A stretch of DNA of 64,000 bases from Aristolochia californica. Lineage: Eukaryota; Streptophyta; Magnoliopsida; Piperales; Aristolochiaceae. The stretch covers positions 3,726,501 to 3,790,500 of the forward strand of contig JARWKL010000005.1 of NCBI GenBank assembly GCA_029961685.1, in the 5' to 3' direction. Made by a program: the position numbers and the translations under genes. Below the pieces are notes generated by a model. The model was not told where the DNA came from. It ran no database searches and worked only from the letters and a program-made list of their open reading frames with translations. Of the stretch, positions 1 through 16,009 are shown one piece after another (positions within the stretch are counted from its first letter, which is position 1; each line of letters starts with the position of its first letter).

Positions 1-265
1 CGAGCCTTTTAGCGCACTGGTTTCAACATGATATCAGAGCAGGTGGTCTCGAGTTCGAGTCCTGCTCCCCCTGTTTGTTTCGTCCCCGCATAGGTGGGAC
101 TTTGTCTTTGGCCATCCCCGTATAGGTGGGATTATGCATTTGCATTTGTACACGGGTGTTCCCCGTGCAGGGGAGTGTTGGAATGACTTATCTTTAATAT
201 GCATACTACGCCTTCGCTAACAGATCGGTCTTTTGGCGCAATTGTTAGTAACATGGTATTAGAGC
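1..265 (+). mobile_element. Tandem micro-LTR (TRIM/SMART-like) element with tRNA-like boxes
   Basis: Two related units lie head to tail. Unit 1 enters the window mid-way and has ...TTCAACA followed at 29-40 by TGATATCAGAGC. Unit 2 starts at 176 with TGTTGGAATG, ends in CA at 252-253, and is followed at 254-265 by TGGTATTAGAGC. Both 12-mers match the primer-binding site complementary to plant initiator tRNA-Met (TGGTATCAGAGC) with one mismatch. A short purine-rich run (GCAGGGGAG) precedes 176. This gives a 78-bp LTR and a 147-bp internal region, far too small to code, as in TRIM/SMART elements. The same stretch has Pol III-like boxes: TAGCGCACTGG (10-20) and GTTCGAGTCC (about 53-62), with decayed versions in unit 2. 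A tRNA-derived SINE is therefore the alternative reading. Confidence 0.5.
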
Positions 266-297
266 AGGTTGGTCCCGAGTTCCAGTCCCGCTCCCAC

Positions 298-385
298 CGA
301 ATTTTGTCCCAGGTATTTTTGGTGAATTTGTCCTGGGTTTTTCGAGGAATTTGTCCTGGGTTTTTCCAATGAATTTGTCTGGTTT
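298..385 (+). repeat. Short tandem repeat, about 24-bp unit, 3-4 copies
   Basis: The unit GAATTTGTCCTGGGTTTTTC recurs at about 323 and 347. A diverged copy precedes it (298) and a truncated one follows (371). It lies directly downstream of the second tRNA-like unit. Confidence 0.75.
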
Positions 386-1989
386 CAACAATCTTCACAA
401 GTACTTTAAGGAATAAGAGTTAGACTATTCTATTACATATAATGATTGAGTGTAACTATTTTTCTATTGATGCTTGAACTCAAGTCTTCATGTTGACATC
501 TTCCTTGTGGGTGCTTCTTCAAGTGAAGTTCTTCATTTTGTGCTTTATGTCTTCATTTTGTCTTTAATGCTTTGGACCTTGAGGTGTTCTTGAAGGTTAA
601 GTATATGAAATACTAGATTTGTAAGTTATTAGTTCAATTAAGTTTTGTTATCATCAAAAGTAATGTAAGAGTCAACCTATGGTCAACATAGCACGTATAG
701 CCAAATACGTTAGGTGGCAGAGAAAAGTAGGGGAATTTGAGGATTCAAAACTTGAAAAAGAGTTCTATCTCCTAAGATTGAGAAAGATATATGATTTAAG
801 AAGCAAAGAGCAATGGCAACCCCATACACCTCCCCGAAATTTGTGTGCTACATGCATGTGAAATAAGATAGAACAAGTCGTGTCAAGTATGTGCCTATTT
901 TCCCTTTTAACAACTCTATTTTACTGGGGTGTGTATACACACGAGGTTTGGTAGAGGATACTATTAAAAGATGACTATACTCTTCCAACCCTTGGGTGTG
1001 TGGATTTCGATTCCATGAAACTTTAAATAGATAATTCTATTTGCCAACAAAAATAATTTTAAAAAAAATTAGCTTGAAAAAAAAAGAATTGATAATATTA
1101 AAATTTTAAAAATAATTCCACAAGTGGATTGACTTAGGGGTGCTTTATTGATCCATGTTCTCCTACAAGTCTTATAGGGATTACCCTCTCATGCATGCAC
1201 GTCTATATTTAAAAAAAATATTGTATCACTTCATTTATATAAATATAGCAAATAATCACTTCTAATATCAAACCCCCAATGAATGGTATGAGAAGAGTTA
1301 TTTTACTTTGATATACAAATATGTTGCTTTATGTATTATTCCTCTAGCAAAAATAGGATTGAACACTTGAGCTTGACTCTCAAAATCAAAAGGCATATTG
1401 TATTTGGACGCTTCTTTTTACAGGCTATGTCGAGAAGACAACCAACAAGATTGTCTCCCAGTGGCTTTGATAGCTGAATTCTAACAAGTTGAGATACAAA
1501 TAATAATATAGAGAAAATAGCGATAATTTATGCTACCTTAGGAAAATGAAAAGATGAAATTTTAATTTTATTTTAACCAAAAAAATTTCTTATTAAAAAT
1601 TTAAGCAATTTTTTTTATTGTGGTTGATGTCTCTATGTGATTTACCTTTCCCATTATTCCAATATTTTTCATTTTTCCTAGAAACATTAGGAAACTCATT
1701 TTTGTAGTTCTATGATTGAACCATCAATATTTTCCACTTTAAATTTTCTTTATGTAGTTCTATGATAGAACCATCTGCTTAAGGGTTTCCACTACATATT
1801 GACCCGAAGAAATATTTTTTAAGGGTAATTTCATATTGTCTATTAAGGGTTTAATATAATCTTTATTTTTATTTACTTAATCTTTTATCAAGAAAAATTG
1901 TGCTCTTCTATTGCATAAATGATACAAGAGAAAGGGAGTGAGAGAAGGCAAAGGAGGACCTCCACCTACCAATGTGGTTTGTTGCTTTG
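386..1989. other. Non-genic A+T-rich stretch
   Basis: No coding exon recognised. At about 630-680 it carries a phrase (TTTTGTTATCATCAAAA followed by GTCAACCTA) that recurs near 3.2, 16.7 and 40.3 kb, so at least that part is an end of a dispersed repeat family. Confidence 0.5.
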
Positions 1990-3290
1990 ACAAAGGGAGG
2001 AGGTGGGCTCCCAAGGGGGGTGAATTCAATGCTTATGCTTATTAAAATTTTAAGTGATGTCATCTTAGTGGTAATTACTACCCAAGAGCTCTAAAAAATT
2101 TACTTATTCCTCATGTGAAAACAACAAAAGATTTACATATCCTTTGGGCCCCAACTTGGTGCAATCCCCTGTGACACCTAAAATCTCTCTCTAAGAGATT
2201 TCTTTACAATAATTATATTCCAGTTCTAGTGGGCATTTCCCTATTTACATTCACTATTCTAAGACCAATTCTTCTACTTTCAAAGTTTTAGAAAAGCCTT
2301 TAAAAACTAAATCAAAATACAAAAACAAAAACAAAAATAGAAACATCCACTTTTCTTTAGAGAGATATTCACAGTATTAATGAAATCCAAGTTTCTAAGT
2401 TTCAAGTATGAACGAATGAGAATGTGGAGCTTGACGAAAGTAAGAATAGATGACGGAATGAAGAAAAGTCAAATATCATGCAAGAAATGAATCACTTCAA
2501 TTTTCAAGGGCAAAATAAAAAAAAATAAGGCTACTATAAGAACTGACATGTTCAGGGTCCTCTATTTATAGTTTTAGTAGAAAAACTACATGTTTTGAAT
2601 GTTGGAGAACAATTATAAAAAAAATTACTCACTCCTATCAATCAGACAAAATTGTAGGATCGTTCAAACCTTATAGTGGCTCCAATTTTGGAATTTTGCC
2701 ATGCCTGTGATTGATTAGAGATAATTAGACATCTTAAATCAACTTGCATGATTCTGTCTGATCGATAAAATGCCTTAATATATGATTGATCAAAGGGTTT
2801 GATCAGTTAGAGTTTTGCACACGATTGATCAAAGTCGCTATAAACTTTTAAATCAATTTAAACTTCGATGAAAAGGTTTGTCAAGGTTTTAGAACTTTTC
2901 TAAAGTATTTGTACAATCATTTTTAACATGGTTAGAAAAACTTTGAGGTCCAAATGCTCTAATTCAAAATTTACCCAAGATATGGAAGTTGGATGGCTAT
3001 CCACTTATATACTTAGAGTTCTTGAGTTCCAGATAAATAACCTAAACTCGAGTCTTCAATTTTTCAACTCCTCTTCTTGTCAGTTCTTCATCAATATCTT
3101 GTTTATACTTCAAGCTCGTGGTCCTTATTTTCATTTGACGACTCTTCCTCCTTAGACCATGCTTTACATCACTTGAAGGATAAATGCATTTCCTTCATCC
3201 GAAATGCTCATTTTTCAATAATAATATTAAATACTAATGATTTTTTTTTATCATGAAAACTTAGATTTGAGTCAACCTAAGTTAACACCA
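1990..3290 (+). repeat. Dispersed repeat family, copy 1
   Basis: Shares ordered similarity with 39030-40360 in the same orientation. Both begin with a phrase like CCCAAGGGGGGTGAATT, continue through TCTCCCAAAGAGATT-like and TTTAGAGAGATAATCA-like stretches, hold a cluster of TTGATCGAT/ATTGATCAA words in the middle, and end near TTTTATCATGAAAACTTAG followed by GTCAACCTAAG. No open reading frame of note. It is probably a non-autonomous retroelement or LTR remnant; the class is not established. Confidence 0.55.
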
Positions 3291-3536
3291 GCTACTTCCC
3301 ACCTCTTTTGCACAACAGAAAATGGTTCTCCCTTGGAAAAAGATAGTAGGCAAAAGAGGCAATTGATCATGAGAAAACTACAAGAAAATTGGTCTTTAGT
3401 GACGAATGTTTTAGTGATGACCAAATGCTTCGCTGTAGTTGAAAATATCACAACAAAATTTCTATTAGCGAAAAATGGTAATCTTCTCAAAAATACTATT
3501 TAACAATGATAGGAGTATGTCGTTGCAAATCAAAAG

Positions 3537-3675
3537 ATTGGGGGTGAGGGAAAGAGGGAGAGGATAGAGAAAGAAGGGAGGGGAAAGAGAAGAATGAGGG
3601 AGAGGGAGAGAAAGAAAGGGGGAATGTGGCTTGAGGGAGAGAATGAAGGGAGGGGAAAGGAGAGGAGGAAGTAAT
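3537..3675 (+). repeat. Purine-rich (GA) tract
   Basis: About 140 bp composed almost entirely of G and A on the plus strand, containing imperfectly repeated GAGGGAGAG and GGAGGGGAAAG words. It lies downstream of the CDKA 3' end. Low-complexity sequence, no coding evidence. Confidence 0.7.
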
Positions 3676-4348
3676 AAGATATAAAAGTCATGCTCATTTA
3701 TTCCTTTTCAGTAAAATTGATTCTCTCCAAATGGAAGGAGGAGACCACAGCCTCGACCCTGACCTGTACTTCATGAGCATTCTTTCTCTTACAATTACAA
3801 TTCAGTGGAGAGGCAACCCCCCTCTTTTTTGGCAGACATGGATGAAGGAAAGCCTGACTCGGAGTCCAAATAAGACACACAGGTCACAACCACCCCAATT
3901 CAGTAAAGACGAGTTGACGAACTATATAAAGCCTCTGAACATCATAGTAGATGATAATAAAGACCAATTTGGCTCTTCGAACTTATAAATGCATTTCAAT
4001 AAGCATACATGCAAGATAAATGAAATAGTATCCCGTTGAGACATTACGTGACACTAAAAAAAAAAAAAACAGTCACAGACAAATGAAACATGGAATAGTG
4101 ATTTACGTTCAAACTTTTATCCAAACGGATGCTATACAGTAATTTCTTGAGGCAAAAAAAATGCTTTTCATTTTCAAGCAATCTGAATCAAGCAAACGCA
4201 AGCACTGGTTCTAAATGAACCAGTTCCAGACCAAAAAGAAAGGGACGAAAACATGCACACAAACCTCACACATTCAATCCTACAGGTTTCTAATTGCTAC
4301 CCTTCCTTGTACTTGTGAGGATACAATTTACAGAACAACGGGAAAGAG

Positions 4349-8212
<3,864 letters not shown>

Positions 8213-9070
8213 TCAATCAAAACCGGACTGTCACGAAGCACAGAGCAACAGAAGACCTAGAATCCGCAATGTCACAGCATAGTCAGTAAAACAAGTATGC
8301 CTAGGTAGAAGGCTGAAACAAATAACAATCAAGAAAAATAACACAACAGGTCTATGACCGAATTAACCAGAAGTCGGAAAATCGTAAAGATAAAGTTTAC
8401 AAAACGTAACATGTAGCTAACTGACAAGACCTGGTAAAAGAAGCAATATCCTTGAAATGAATTGTTAGAAAAGAAAAAGGATCCACGACGCTGTCTATAT
8501 ACTCATCGATAACAATCAATTTCAACACAGAACGCCTCAATCGGAAGCTTAAGAACCTAAAATCCGTCACGGAGAAAAGATCAGATCGGTAAAACAGAAG
8601 GACGGAAACAAAACAGCAACAAAAATTCATCAAAAAATTGAGCAACAGAAGTTGAAACGAGGAAATACAGAACCACCGACCAAAACGAATCAATAAGCGA
8701 CTGAGCGATTAACATAAGCATTAATAAGATTTCGAGTTTCCATGCAGGAATCGAACATCAGAACGTGAAATATAATGAAAAGATAGAACGAAAATCCGCG
8801 AAAAAAATTAAAAAAAAAAAAAAGAAAAAGAAAAAGAAAGCATCGAAACATTATCATTAACTGCAATGCACTGACCTAAAAATGCAGATTGCTGGCGATT
8901 TCAGTTCCTTGTTTTTTCTTTAAACTGATGAAAGAAAAAGAGGAGGCGGGAGAGAAATAGAAAAAAATCTCTCTGCTCCCTCTTTCTTTCTCTTTACTTC
9001 CTCTTTTACAGTTCTTGTTTGTGAGACTGTAGTGGACTAGTCTCTGCGTCTGTGGCTAATATAATTGTCA
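8213..9070 (-). promoter_or_regulatory. CDKA 5' leader and probable core promoter
   Basis: Inference. A non-coding first exon probably ends at 8876 (AG|GTCAGT), with an acceptor at 8228-8230 just upstream of the ATG (CAG|TCCGG). That gives a leader intron of about 650 bp (8228-8875), a common arrangement in plant housekeeping genes. The leader exon would contain a pyrimidine-rich run (minus-strand CTCCCGCCTCCTCTTTTTC). A TATA-like ATTATATTA occurs on the minus strand near 9056-9066. No transcript evidence is available. Confidence 0.45.
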
Positions 9071-10150
9071 AGTGGCGATTAGCACGCCCTAAATAAGACA
9101 ATTAGCAATAAATTGACTAATTAATTGCGACATGCACGAAAAACGTATTTTTCAACTCGTATTCACGAAGATACCCCTTATTTGGAGCCTTTATCTCCAT
9201 TCCAGTAGTCATGCGCGCCTGCGTGGCCTGTAGAGGAACTGGAAGTGGGAGTCGCCTCTGAGGCCTGAGCAGCGCAGTAAAGAATGAATCGCCTTTTATG
9301 ACACCGGGCCACGTCACACGTGAGATCTCTGGGCCCTGATAGGAACTGTTCATTCAAGCGGGGCACACTCGTACGTGTCATATAGATCACTAGTTCAGAT
9401 CAATTGCTTTAATTTCTCCACTTTCTAACACAACCCTAAACAATCCGAGGAAGAAGAGAAAACTAAAGAAAGAAAGGAGAGGTGGTGTGTTGGTGAGTGG
9501 AGGCCAAAAAACTGTCACGGCCATTTACCCACTTCACGTGAGAGTAGACTTGTTATTTCTCCATTACTCTACCCTTTAATGTCCTCACTCCTTTTGACAC
9601 TTTTGTTTCCATCTAACTGGTTGAGAATCGCAACGCTGGTGGACCCAATGCCATGAGTAAAGGGACCAGAGACCTTTCATCCTGTCTTTTGTATCTGATA
9701 GCCACCCTTCGGTTAGTAGATCCAAACATTTTGTCAGTTTGGTTGTGACCTAAAATTGTCCCGGAATCTTGTGACATTTTAATGCAATTGCTGTTCAGAC
9801 AAGCTCTGAGTGCAATTGCACATTTTTTTTTCAAGTGTTTGGCTGAATATCTCAATTTGCAATCTTATCTGATTATTTTTTCCTTCTGTTCGCTATAAAT
9901 GGATATAGAACAAAATTCTTAGTAAATATTACTATTCACTCATTGTTTATTTATTTCTTATTTGAAAGTTTTTATATTTTTAAAATATTTATTTATCCTT
10001 GTAAATCAAAAGAAAATCATAATATTTCTCATTTATTAATGAAGCAATTAATAGAAGGATTAAGTGTTCAACGTGATACTCACTAAATCGATCTGTTTAA
10101 GAGAAGAAAACGAGAATTTGATCATTATTATTCCAAAAAATAGTTAATGA
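9071..10150. other. Intergenic, nothing recognised
   Basis: No exon, RNA gene or repeat family recognised. Short open frames on the minus strand (9117-9390, 9613-9855) have no domain-like features. Confidence 0.5.
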
Positions 10151-11290
10151 AAATGAGATAACAACCGAGGCACAATAGACAGAGTTGCCACCGGGAAGTA
10201 GTAACTGAAAAAAGCTGAGTCTGAGAGTAGGATACAGAATACAAATACATCTCAGCACGACTCAGACGTAATTGTAGCCAACACGATCAAACCACAGTCA
10301 GACTACAGCGGCAGAAAATATACTAGAGTGGAAAAAAATGTAGCCTGCAACTCGGTCCACCCATCCTTTCGTTGATCGAAAGTGAAAGCTGCATATACAA
10401 TACACCGTACTCCGTGCATACACTTTACGCATCTTCTCCAGTGTAGCAGGTCAGTAAGGAGCTAAGGAGCTAAGGAGCCGGGACCATATCCAGCCTCAAG
10501 TCTGATGCAGACTGCCAGAGACACATACCAGTTGGTAACTTAGAAATCAGGAAGGCCGTGAACAGTGAAGACGTAGAGCGGAGTGGAGACCGAGAGAAGC
10601 TTTGACAGCTGCAAACAGAAAGGCTAGAAAGTAAAAAGTTGAAAGCAAAGCCTGAGCAATTGGCCCCGGCGTTTGAATGACGGATGAGACGCCGTGGGGC
10701 CGTAGATTGACGGGATCAGGTAGAGGAGGTAGGAGAAAGCCAAATTCCAATTATTGGAAGAGACAGAAGGAAGAACAAGAGGAACGAATACTCGAGAGTC
10801 CAGGGGTCAAAAACAGATCAAGATAAAAATAAAAAAAAATGTTTACTATCTCAGTGAGATTCGAATCAACGACTTGTATATCCGGATTCTAACGCGATAT
10901 TTACTCCGCAATGCGATCGCTTTGGTGTTTTTCTTGCTCGGGAAGCGTAAAAGAAAACCGGTCGTCAACCACACGTACTGGACGCATTTTCCTTTTCCCG
11001 GCGGGATCGATCGTTCCAAATTCCAAGCGTCTAATCGTCAGGGAATCGCTTAGAACAAACAATGGTGTGAGGAAACGCGTACCTCTGATCCGACCTGAGA
11101 CGGAAACTGTACTAGGTCAGAGTCTTCCATCTGATCTGGATCAGAACGGATTGGATGAAGAGGGACAATAGTACGGACGGGAGATCAACCTACAATCTTC
11201 GCTCTTGCACCGCCGGAGACTGCAGAGACAGAAGTAACTAGGGTTTTCGAGGTGCATGTGGGAAGGACGCCCAGACGATGGTCCTTTTTG
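10151..11290 (-). other. Unassigned G+C-richer block, possible 5' gene fragment or non-coding transcript
   Basis: This block is visibly richer in G+C than its surroundings. On the minus strand a telo-box-like AAAACCCTAG (about 11240) precedes an ATG at 11130. From there 16 codons (MEDSDLVQFPSQVGSE) run into a possible donor (GAG|GTACGC, about 11082). Further along, a minus-strand frame at 10547-10750 has a hydrophobic middle (QALLSTFYFLAFLFAAV), and donor- and acceptor-like sites occur (TTGCAG near 10607). I could not assemble a convincing multi-exon gene. It could be the start of a decayed gene, a long non-coding RNA, or chance. Confidence 0.25.
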
Positions 11291-12049
11291 GCCCCTTATC
11301 GCTTTGAGCCTTTGACAGAAGAATCATACGTAAACGAATAGCTGTTCGTGTCTTCTATAGCTTCTAAGGGCACGTGAACGGGAACAATCGAAAGCAAAAG
11401 CTAGGTTTTTATAAGATTTACTCACGTTTGAGTGTGAGACTCCATAGGTGTCCACAAGTATGTGAGATTGTAATTCTATAAGAACTTACACATGTGAGTT
11501 TAAGTGTGTGTGAGCCTAGATGTGTATTATGTAGGTCTACGTGTGTATAGAGCCACACATTTACGTACGGTATTTTTTACGTAAAAATTTAACTAAAAAT
11601 GTGTATATAAGTGTGTATTTTTCATTAAAACTCTAATATAAAAATTATATTCTTATTTCAGCAAAAAAAAAAAAAAAAAACTCATTGTGCTCACTTTATT
11701 TAACTATAGGAGTAAAATCGTAATCCAACCGATCGAGAAATAGGTATCTAGTAAGAATATGATTGGATACCCATTTCTTAATTGATTCGGTTTGAATTGT
11801 CACCTAACGTGTCGTTTTTGGGATCATTTGATAGCCCTAAGTAAAGTGAGAATAAGAAGCAAAAAGATCTTGTTTGTGTCTCCTTGTTTCCGCTTATTAA
11901 AAAAAAAACAATAACTTTCTATATAGTAGGTTAATAAGGAGATTTGTTTTGTTTTTATTTAGTGAGACACAAGGTTCACTTTTGTGTGAACCTAGTAAGA
12001 TCGAGTTACAATTTAGAAGTCCTTAGGAAGTTATGTCATATAAGAGAGT
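11291..12049. other. Intergenic with a GT-rich stretch and A run
   Basis: About 11400-11640 is rich in GTGTGTG/TGTGAG words, and a run of 18 A lies at about 11663-11680. No gene recognised. It might be a small retroposon ending in the A run, but I found no duplication flanking it. Confidence 0.35.
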
Positions 12050-12338
12050 TGTTGGAAGATACAATTTACGTGTACTAGCAATGATGTAAATTATACTTCA
12101 TTTTTGTCATTTTTCCTCTCTTCTTAGGTTGAAGGGTAACGTAATTTTGATATATCAATTGTTATAAATACATGTGAGGGGGAGGATTAGGCACGTCACC
12201 TAACCCTAATCCTCCTTTTCTCTCTTTCTCTCAAACTCTCTCCTTCTCCTTCTGTCCTTCCTCTCTTGATCTTCTTCTCCCTTTCTCCTTTTCCTCGGTT
12301 TACACCTCTATACTACTGCTCGTTTACTTTACTATCAT
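12050..12338 (+). mobile_element. Lone Copia-type LTR
   Basis: Starts TGTTGGAAGATAC, has a TATA-like TTATAAATACATG near 12160, a pyrimidine-rich leader (CTCTCTTTCTCTC) and ends in CA just before TGGGATCC at 12339, where a decayed initiator-tRNA primer site would lie. I found no partner LTR in the window, so it is a solo or orphan LTR. No clear 5-bp duplication seen. Confidence 0.5.
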
Positions 12339-13064
12339 GGGATCCTAAATCCAACAAGAGTAAAAGTTAGGTAGAAGACCAACAAGAAAGAGACAAGTAG
12401 CACCAAGACAGAAGAACAAAACTATTAAAAATTGGTCCAAAAGGAGGCATGGATTTCTAGGGGCAAAAAAAATTAAAGAAGACTCTAGAAGAGGAAGAAC
12501 CAATTTGTCAAAGGTAAAATAGTCCAAGAGAACTCTCCAGAAGGTGGCACCAGCCAAGCAGAGATAGAACTATTCAGGAAGGGTCTAGAGGATGGCACCA
12601 ACTCAAAAGAGTATCTATAAGCATCCAAAACTTGCTTTCCTCTTAATAAAGGGCATGTCAAACTCTTAGTCCTACAGAGGAAAATTGGTAGAAGTAGCTC
12701 TAATCTCCAATGAATAATGAGGGAACTTCATAAGCCTTTCTAGTCATCCTACATTAAATATAACTAATCTTTTTCTAGCTATGGCTAACCTATTGGCTTT
12801 GGCCAACCACAAGGCATCTTGATTGATGATGATATAAAGGTCACAATGTAGCTAGCCCATAATAAATCGGGTGTCTATCGGTGCAAGGAGCTTCACCAAC
12901 TCCATTTTCTCCTCATGACTTGGTGAAGGCAAGAGTCTTCGATACCACTTCCTATTCATTCCACTTATTTATCATAACCATTTCCATTCCACTTATTTAT
13001 CATAACCATTTCCATTCCATTATCTAGCCATCCCTTCCCTTATTACTGTAGCCCGATTTGAAGG
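12339..13064. other. Non-genic stretch
   Basis: No exon recognised. A 26-bp word (CATTCCACTTATTTATCATAACCATT) is tandemly duplicated around 12957-13010. It may be internal sequence of the retroelement headed by the LTR at 12050, but no polyprotein motif is legible. Confidence 0.4.
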
Positions 13065-13790
13065 TGTCTATAGCCCCTTCCTTCATCCATGTCCATCTCA
13101 GGGTAGGAGGACTATTCTAATAGGAGAGGTTGACAACAACTCTCTCGATAATCTTTCCTATTTAAGCACCTCAGCCATCTCACCCCCAAGAACCATTACC
13201 CCCATTAACAGCCGAGCCATCAAAATTCATACAATAGTTTGAAGACTAGTATGACTGTAGCCCTTAGATTAGCCCCATGAGATTTTCAAGCTCCTTAATC
13301 TCTTTCCTATATAGACTATTGCTCTATTAGTCTTCTCACACCCTTAAATGAAACCCCATGTCCCTAACCCTTTCTACCTAATGCCAACCTTCCTATCTCT
13401 AAGCATCCATTCCAACCTTTCTCCCTCGTCCCTTAACCCTAGATAACTCTAAACCCTAACTTACAACTTATTGAAGCCTATCCTAAGTCCTAGTCCCAAA
13501 ACACCTATCTTTCAGTCGTCTACCATTTAAACCCAAATAAAACCTACACCGCTACATTTTCAACTCCTTAAACTATGAAACTATAGTCTCACTTTCCCTA
13601 TTCCATCTCCCTAACCCATCAGTTAGACCCTAAACCTTCAAAACCCTAATCATATCCTCAATGTTCTTTGTCTCTTTCCGGCCATATTTCTACCTAAAAT
13701 TCTTCATATATCCTTCAAGCAACCATCCATTAGTTCACCTAGGTCTAAAAAGTAAGCCCTTTGCCTCTCCTCAAAATGCGACCATAACTA
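13065..13790 (+). repeat. 0.73-kb direct repeat, copy A
   Basis: Matches 14761-15500 in the same orientation over its whole length, at roughly 75-80% by eye. Shared landmarks: TGTCTATA at the start, CTCAGCCATCTCACC, AGACTATTGCTCTATTAG, AACCCTAGATAACTCTAAAC, CCATATTTCTACCTAAAAT and CATCCATTAG near the end. Copy A is richer in CCCTAA-like words. The two may be LTRs of an old element or a segmental duplication. Confidence 0.7.
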
Positions 13791-14760
13791 ATCAGTGAAG
13801 AAGCGGGATAAGGTGGCATAAACACTGATTTAGCCGATTACCAGAGGACAAGTACTCAGCTCAACTGTAGAATCAAAGATCTCTCAGATTATCACCCTTA
13901 AAAAAAGAAAATTTAGCACTGAATACTAGGCTGAAATCTAATTCAAGTTTAGTTTTGTGTTGATCTGATCTCTCTACAAGGAGATGTCAATAAGGATCAT
14001 ACTACAAAATGAAGCAAATCAAGTGACCAAGAAAGATTCAAGATATGAGCTTACATCAAATTATATTTAAAAATTAAAGGTCTTTGAGTCTATTATTTGG
14101 TGCAAAAAGTTGTTTTATGATTCCGAACTATATTCTGAGAGATATTTGCATCCAAAGTAGTGAAGGTCAATATTGTCGAAAACCTCTCCTTTATCTTTGA
14201 CCCAAACTCGACGTAGCTCTCTCTCCCTTCTCCAAAACCATCCCTCGTATCCTTTTCCTATACCCTTCAACTCCAATATCTCACATGCCAAGGAGAATGT
14301 GGTCTTCAAAAGCTTAGGGTTGTAATCGAGTAGCCTTCAATATCATTACCATGCACCTGCCAACTGAGGCAGCCTTTATTCTTTAGAAATGATGTCATCA
14401 TCTAGGTCATCTTGATCATCTTACCTTTTCAAACTAAGATGATTGCAAGGATGAATGCACAAGATACGGTCTTATCTACCATGGACCAAATTGGCCAAAG
14501 TCCCATGGAGAGTACCAAAGCCTTGAAGAAGATGTGGGATAAAACTAACTTGAGCAATCGGCTCCTCATTGACATGTTGTAGAAAGTCTTAAAAATGGAT
14601 ACAACCATAGAAGAGCCCAAAGGACACTCCTCAATCAGTCTAGATGGTTCTTTTGAGTCCAATCCTTTAGATAGTCGAGTCAGAAGAACCCTTAGGAGAG
14701 AGAAGAAAGAAGGCAGAATTCAGCCTTCAACTAGAGAGCACTCAAGGTGGAGCCTAAAAT
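13791..14760. other. Spacer between the 0.73-kb direct repeats; possible gag-like remnant
   Basis: On the plus strand about 14440-14760 reads as a charged polypeptide with one stop (pieces such as MNAQDTVLSTMDQIGQ and ESTKALKKMWDK, then SLDGSFESNPLDSRVRRTL). It could be a decayed retroelement gag, but no zinc knuckle or other diagnostic motif is visible. Confidence 0.25.
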
Positions 14761-15500
14761 TGTCTATAACCCTTCTTTTTATCCACGTACATCTTCGAGT
14801 AGGAGTATTTCAGTTGAAGAGTTTGGCAACCTCTCTCTAGATACTCTTTCTTATCTAAGCAACCTCAGCCATCTCACCTACAAGAACCCTTAGCTCCATT
14901 AATAGTTGGGCCATCTAACCCTATTATTATAGTCCAAAGTCTAGCCCCATAAATGTTATAATAAATTAGGGAATTAAGGTTGAGCTAAGAGATTGGTGAC
15001 CTCCTTTCTTAATCTCTTTCTTATCTAGACTATTGCTCTATTAGTTTCTCTACATCCCTAAACAAAACCTCATGTCCCTAGACCCATTTCTACCTAATCC
15101 TAATCTTCTTTAATATCTAAACATCCATTTCCAACATTTCTCTCTTGTCTTCTAGCCATAGATAACCCTAAACCTAATATACCACTTATTGCAGCCTATC
15201 TTAACTCCCAGTCCCAAAATGCTTAACTTTTGGCATTTTGTCATTCAAACCCATACAAAACCTATACCATTTGATTTCCAACTCTGTAAACCATTGAACT
15301 ATAGTCTCAATTTCCCAATCTAATCTCCCTATCCCATCTATTAGACTGTAAACGTTTGAAACCCTAATCATGTGCCTAATGTTCACTATCCTTTTCTAGC
15401 CATATTCCTACCTAAAAATCACCATATATCTCACAACCAATCCATCTATTAGGTCCTGAAATTTAGCCCTTCCACTTGGCCTCTAAACCGGATTGTAACA
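14761..15500 (+). repeat. 0.73-kb direct repeat, copy B
   Basis: Partner of 13065-13790; the start-to-start distance is 1696 bp. It differs by many substitutions and small indels, so the duplication is not recent. Confidence 0.7.
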
Positions 15501-16009
15501 TATACTTTTTCACCTTGGATTTAGGTCACTTATAGGTTTTGGAGACAAATCATGATTAGATTGATCTCCAAAAGTTTCTTTCACAACATTTTGAGAGTAT
15601 AAAGCATTTGAATGAAGGGAAGAATCAACTTGCTTTTGGCTTTTCTTCAATATTCAAATTTTGATAAGCCTTTGTGTGTTGGATTTTCCAATGCACCTCT
15701 CTATTTCTTTAGGTACAAGAAATGGAAAGGGGAATTCAAATCCTATTGCTTCTTCTACTTGCTGGTAGTTGTGCCTAGGTATGTGAATTTTGGTAAATAT
15801 ATGAATTCTCAACTCTCTATTATTTGGCATTGGGTGCCAACTTATGGGGATTCAAATGCTGACCTTGATCCTTTATCTTGTTTTTTTCTATAAATCTTCA
15901 CCATTCAAATTCACTTCCCATATTAATTGAGTCATTGAATTGGCTTCAAAAATCTGTCTTGTTTTTATTCAACTCTAATGTTTTATTTGAGTCCTAGTTA
16001 GAGAGTTAT

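Noticed and set aside
10855..10905. Possible tRNA T-arm (GATTCGAATC on the minus strand)
   Set aside because: Flanking bases do not pair as a T stem and no acceptor or anticodon arm can be built.
10754..11171. Plus-strand open frames of 86-99 codons
   Set aside because: Basic, repetitive start and no family resemblance; the better signals in this block (telo-box, splice-like sites) are on the other strand.
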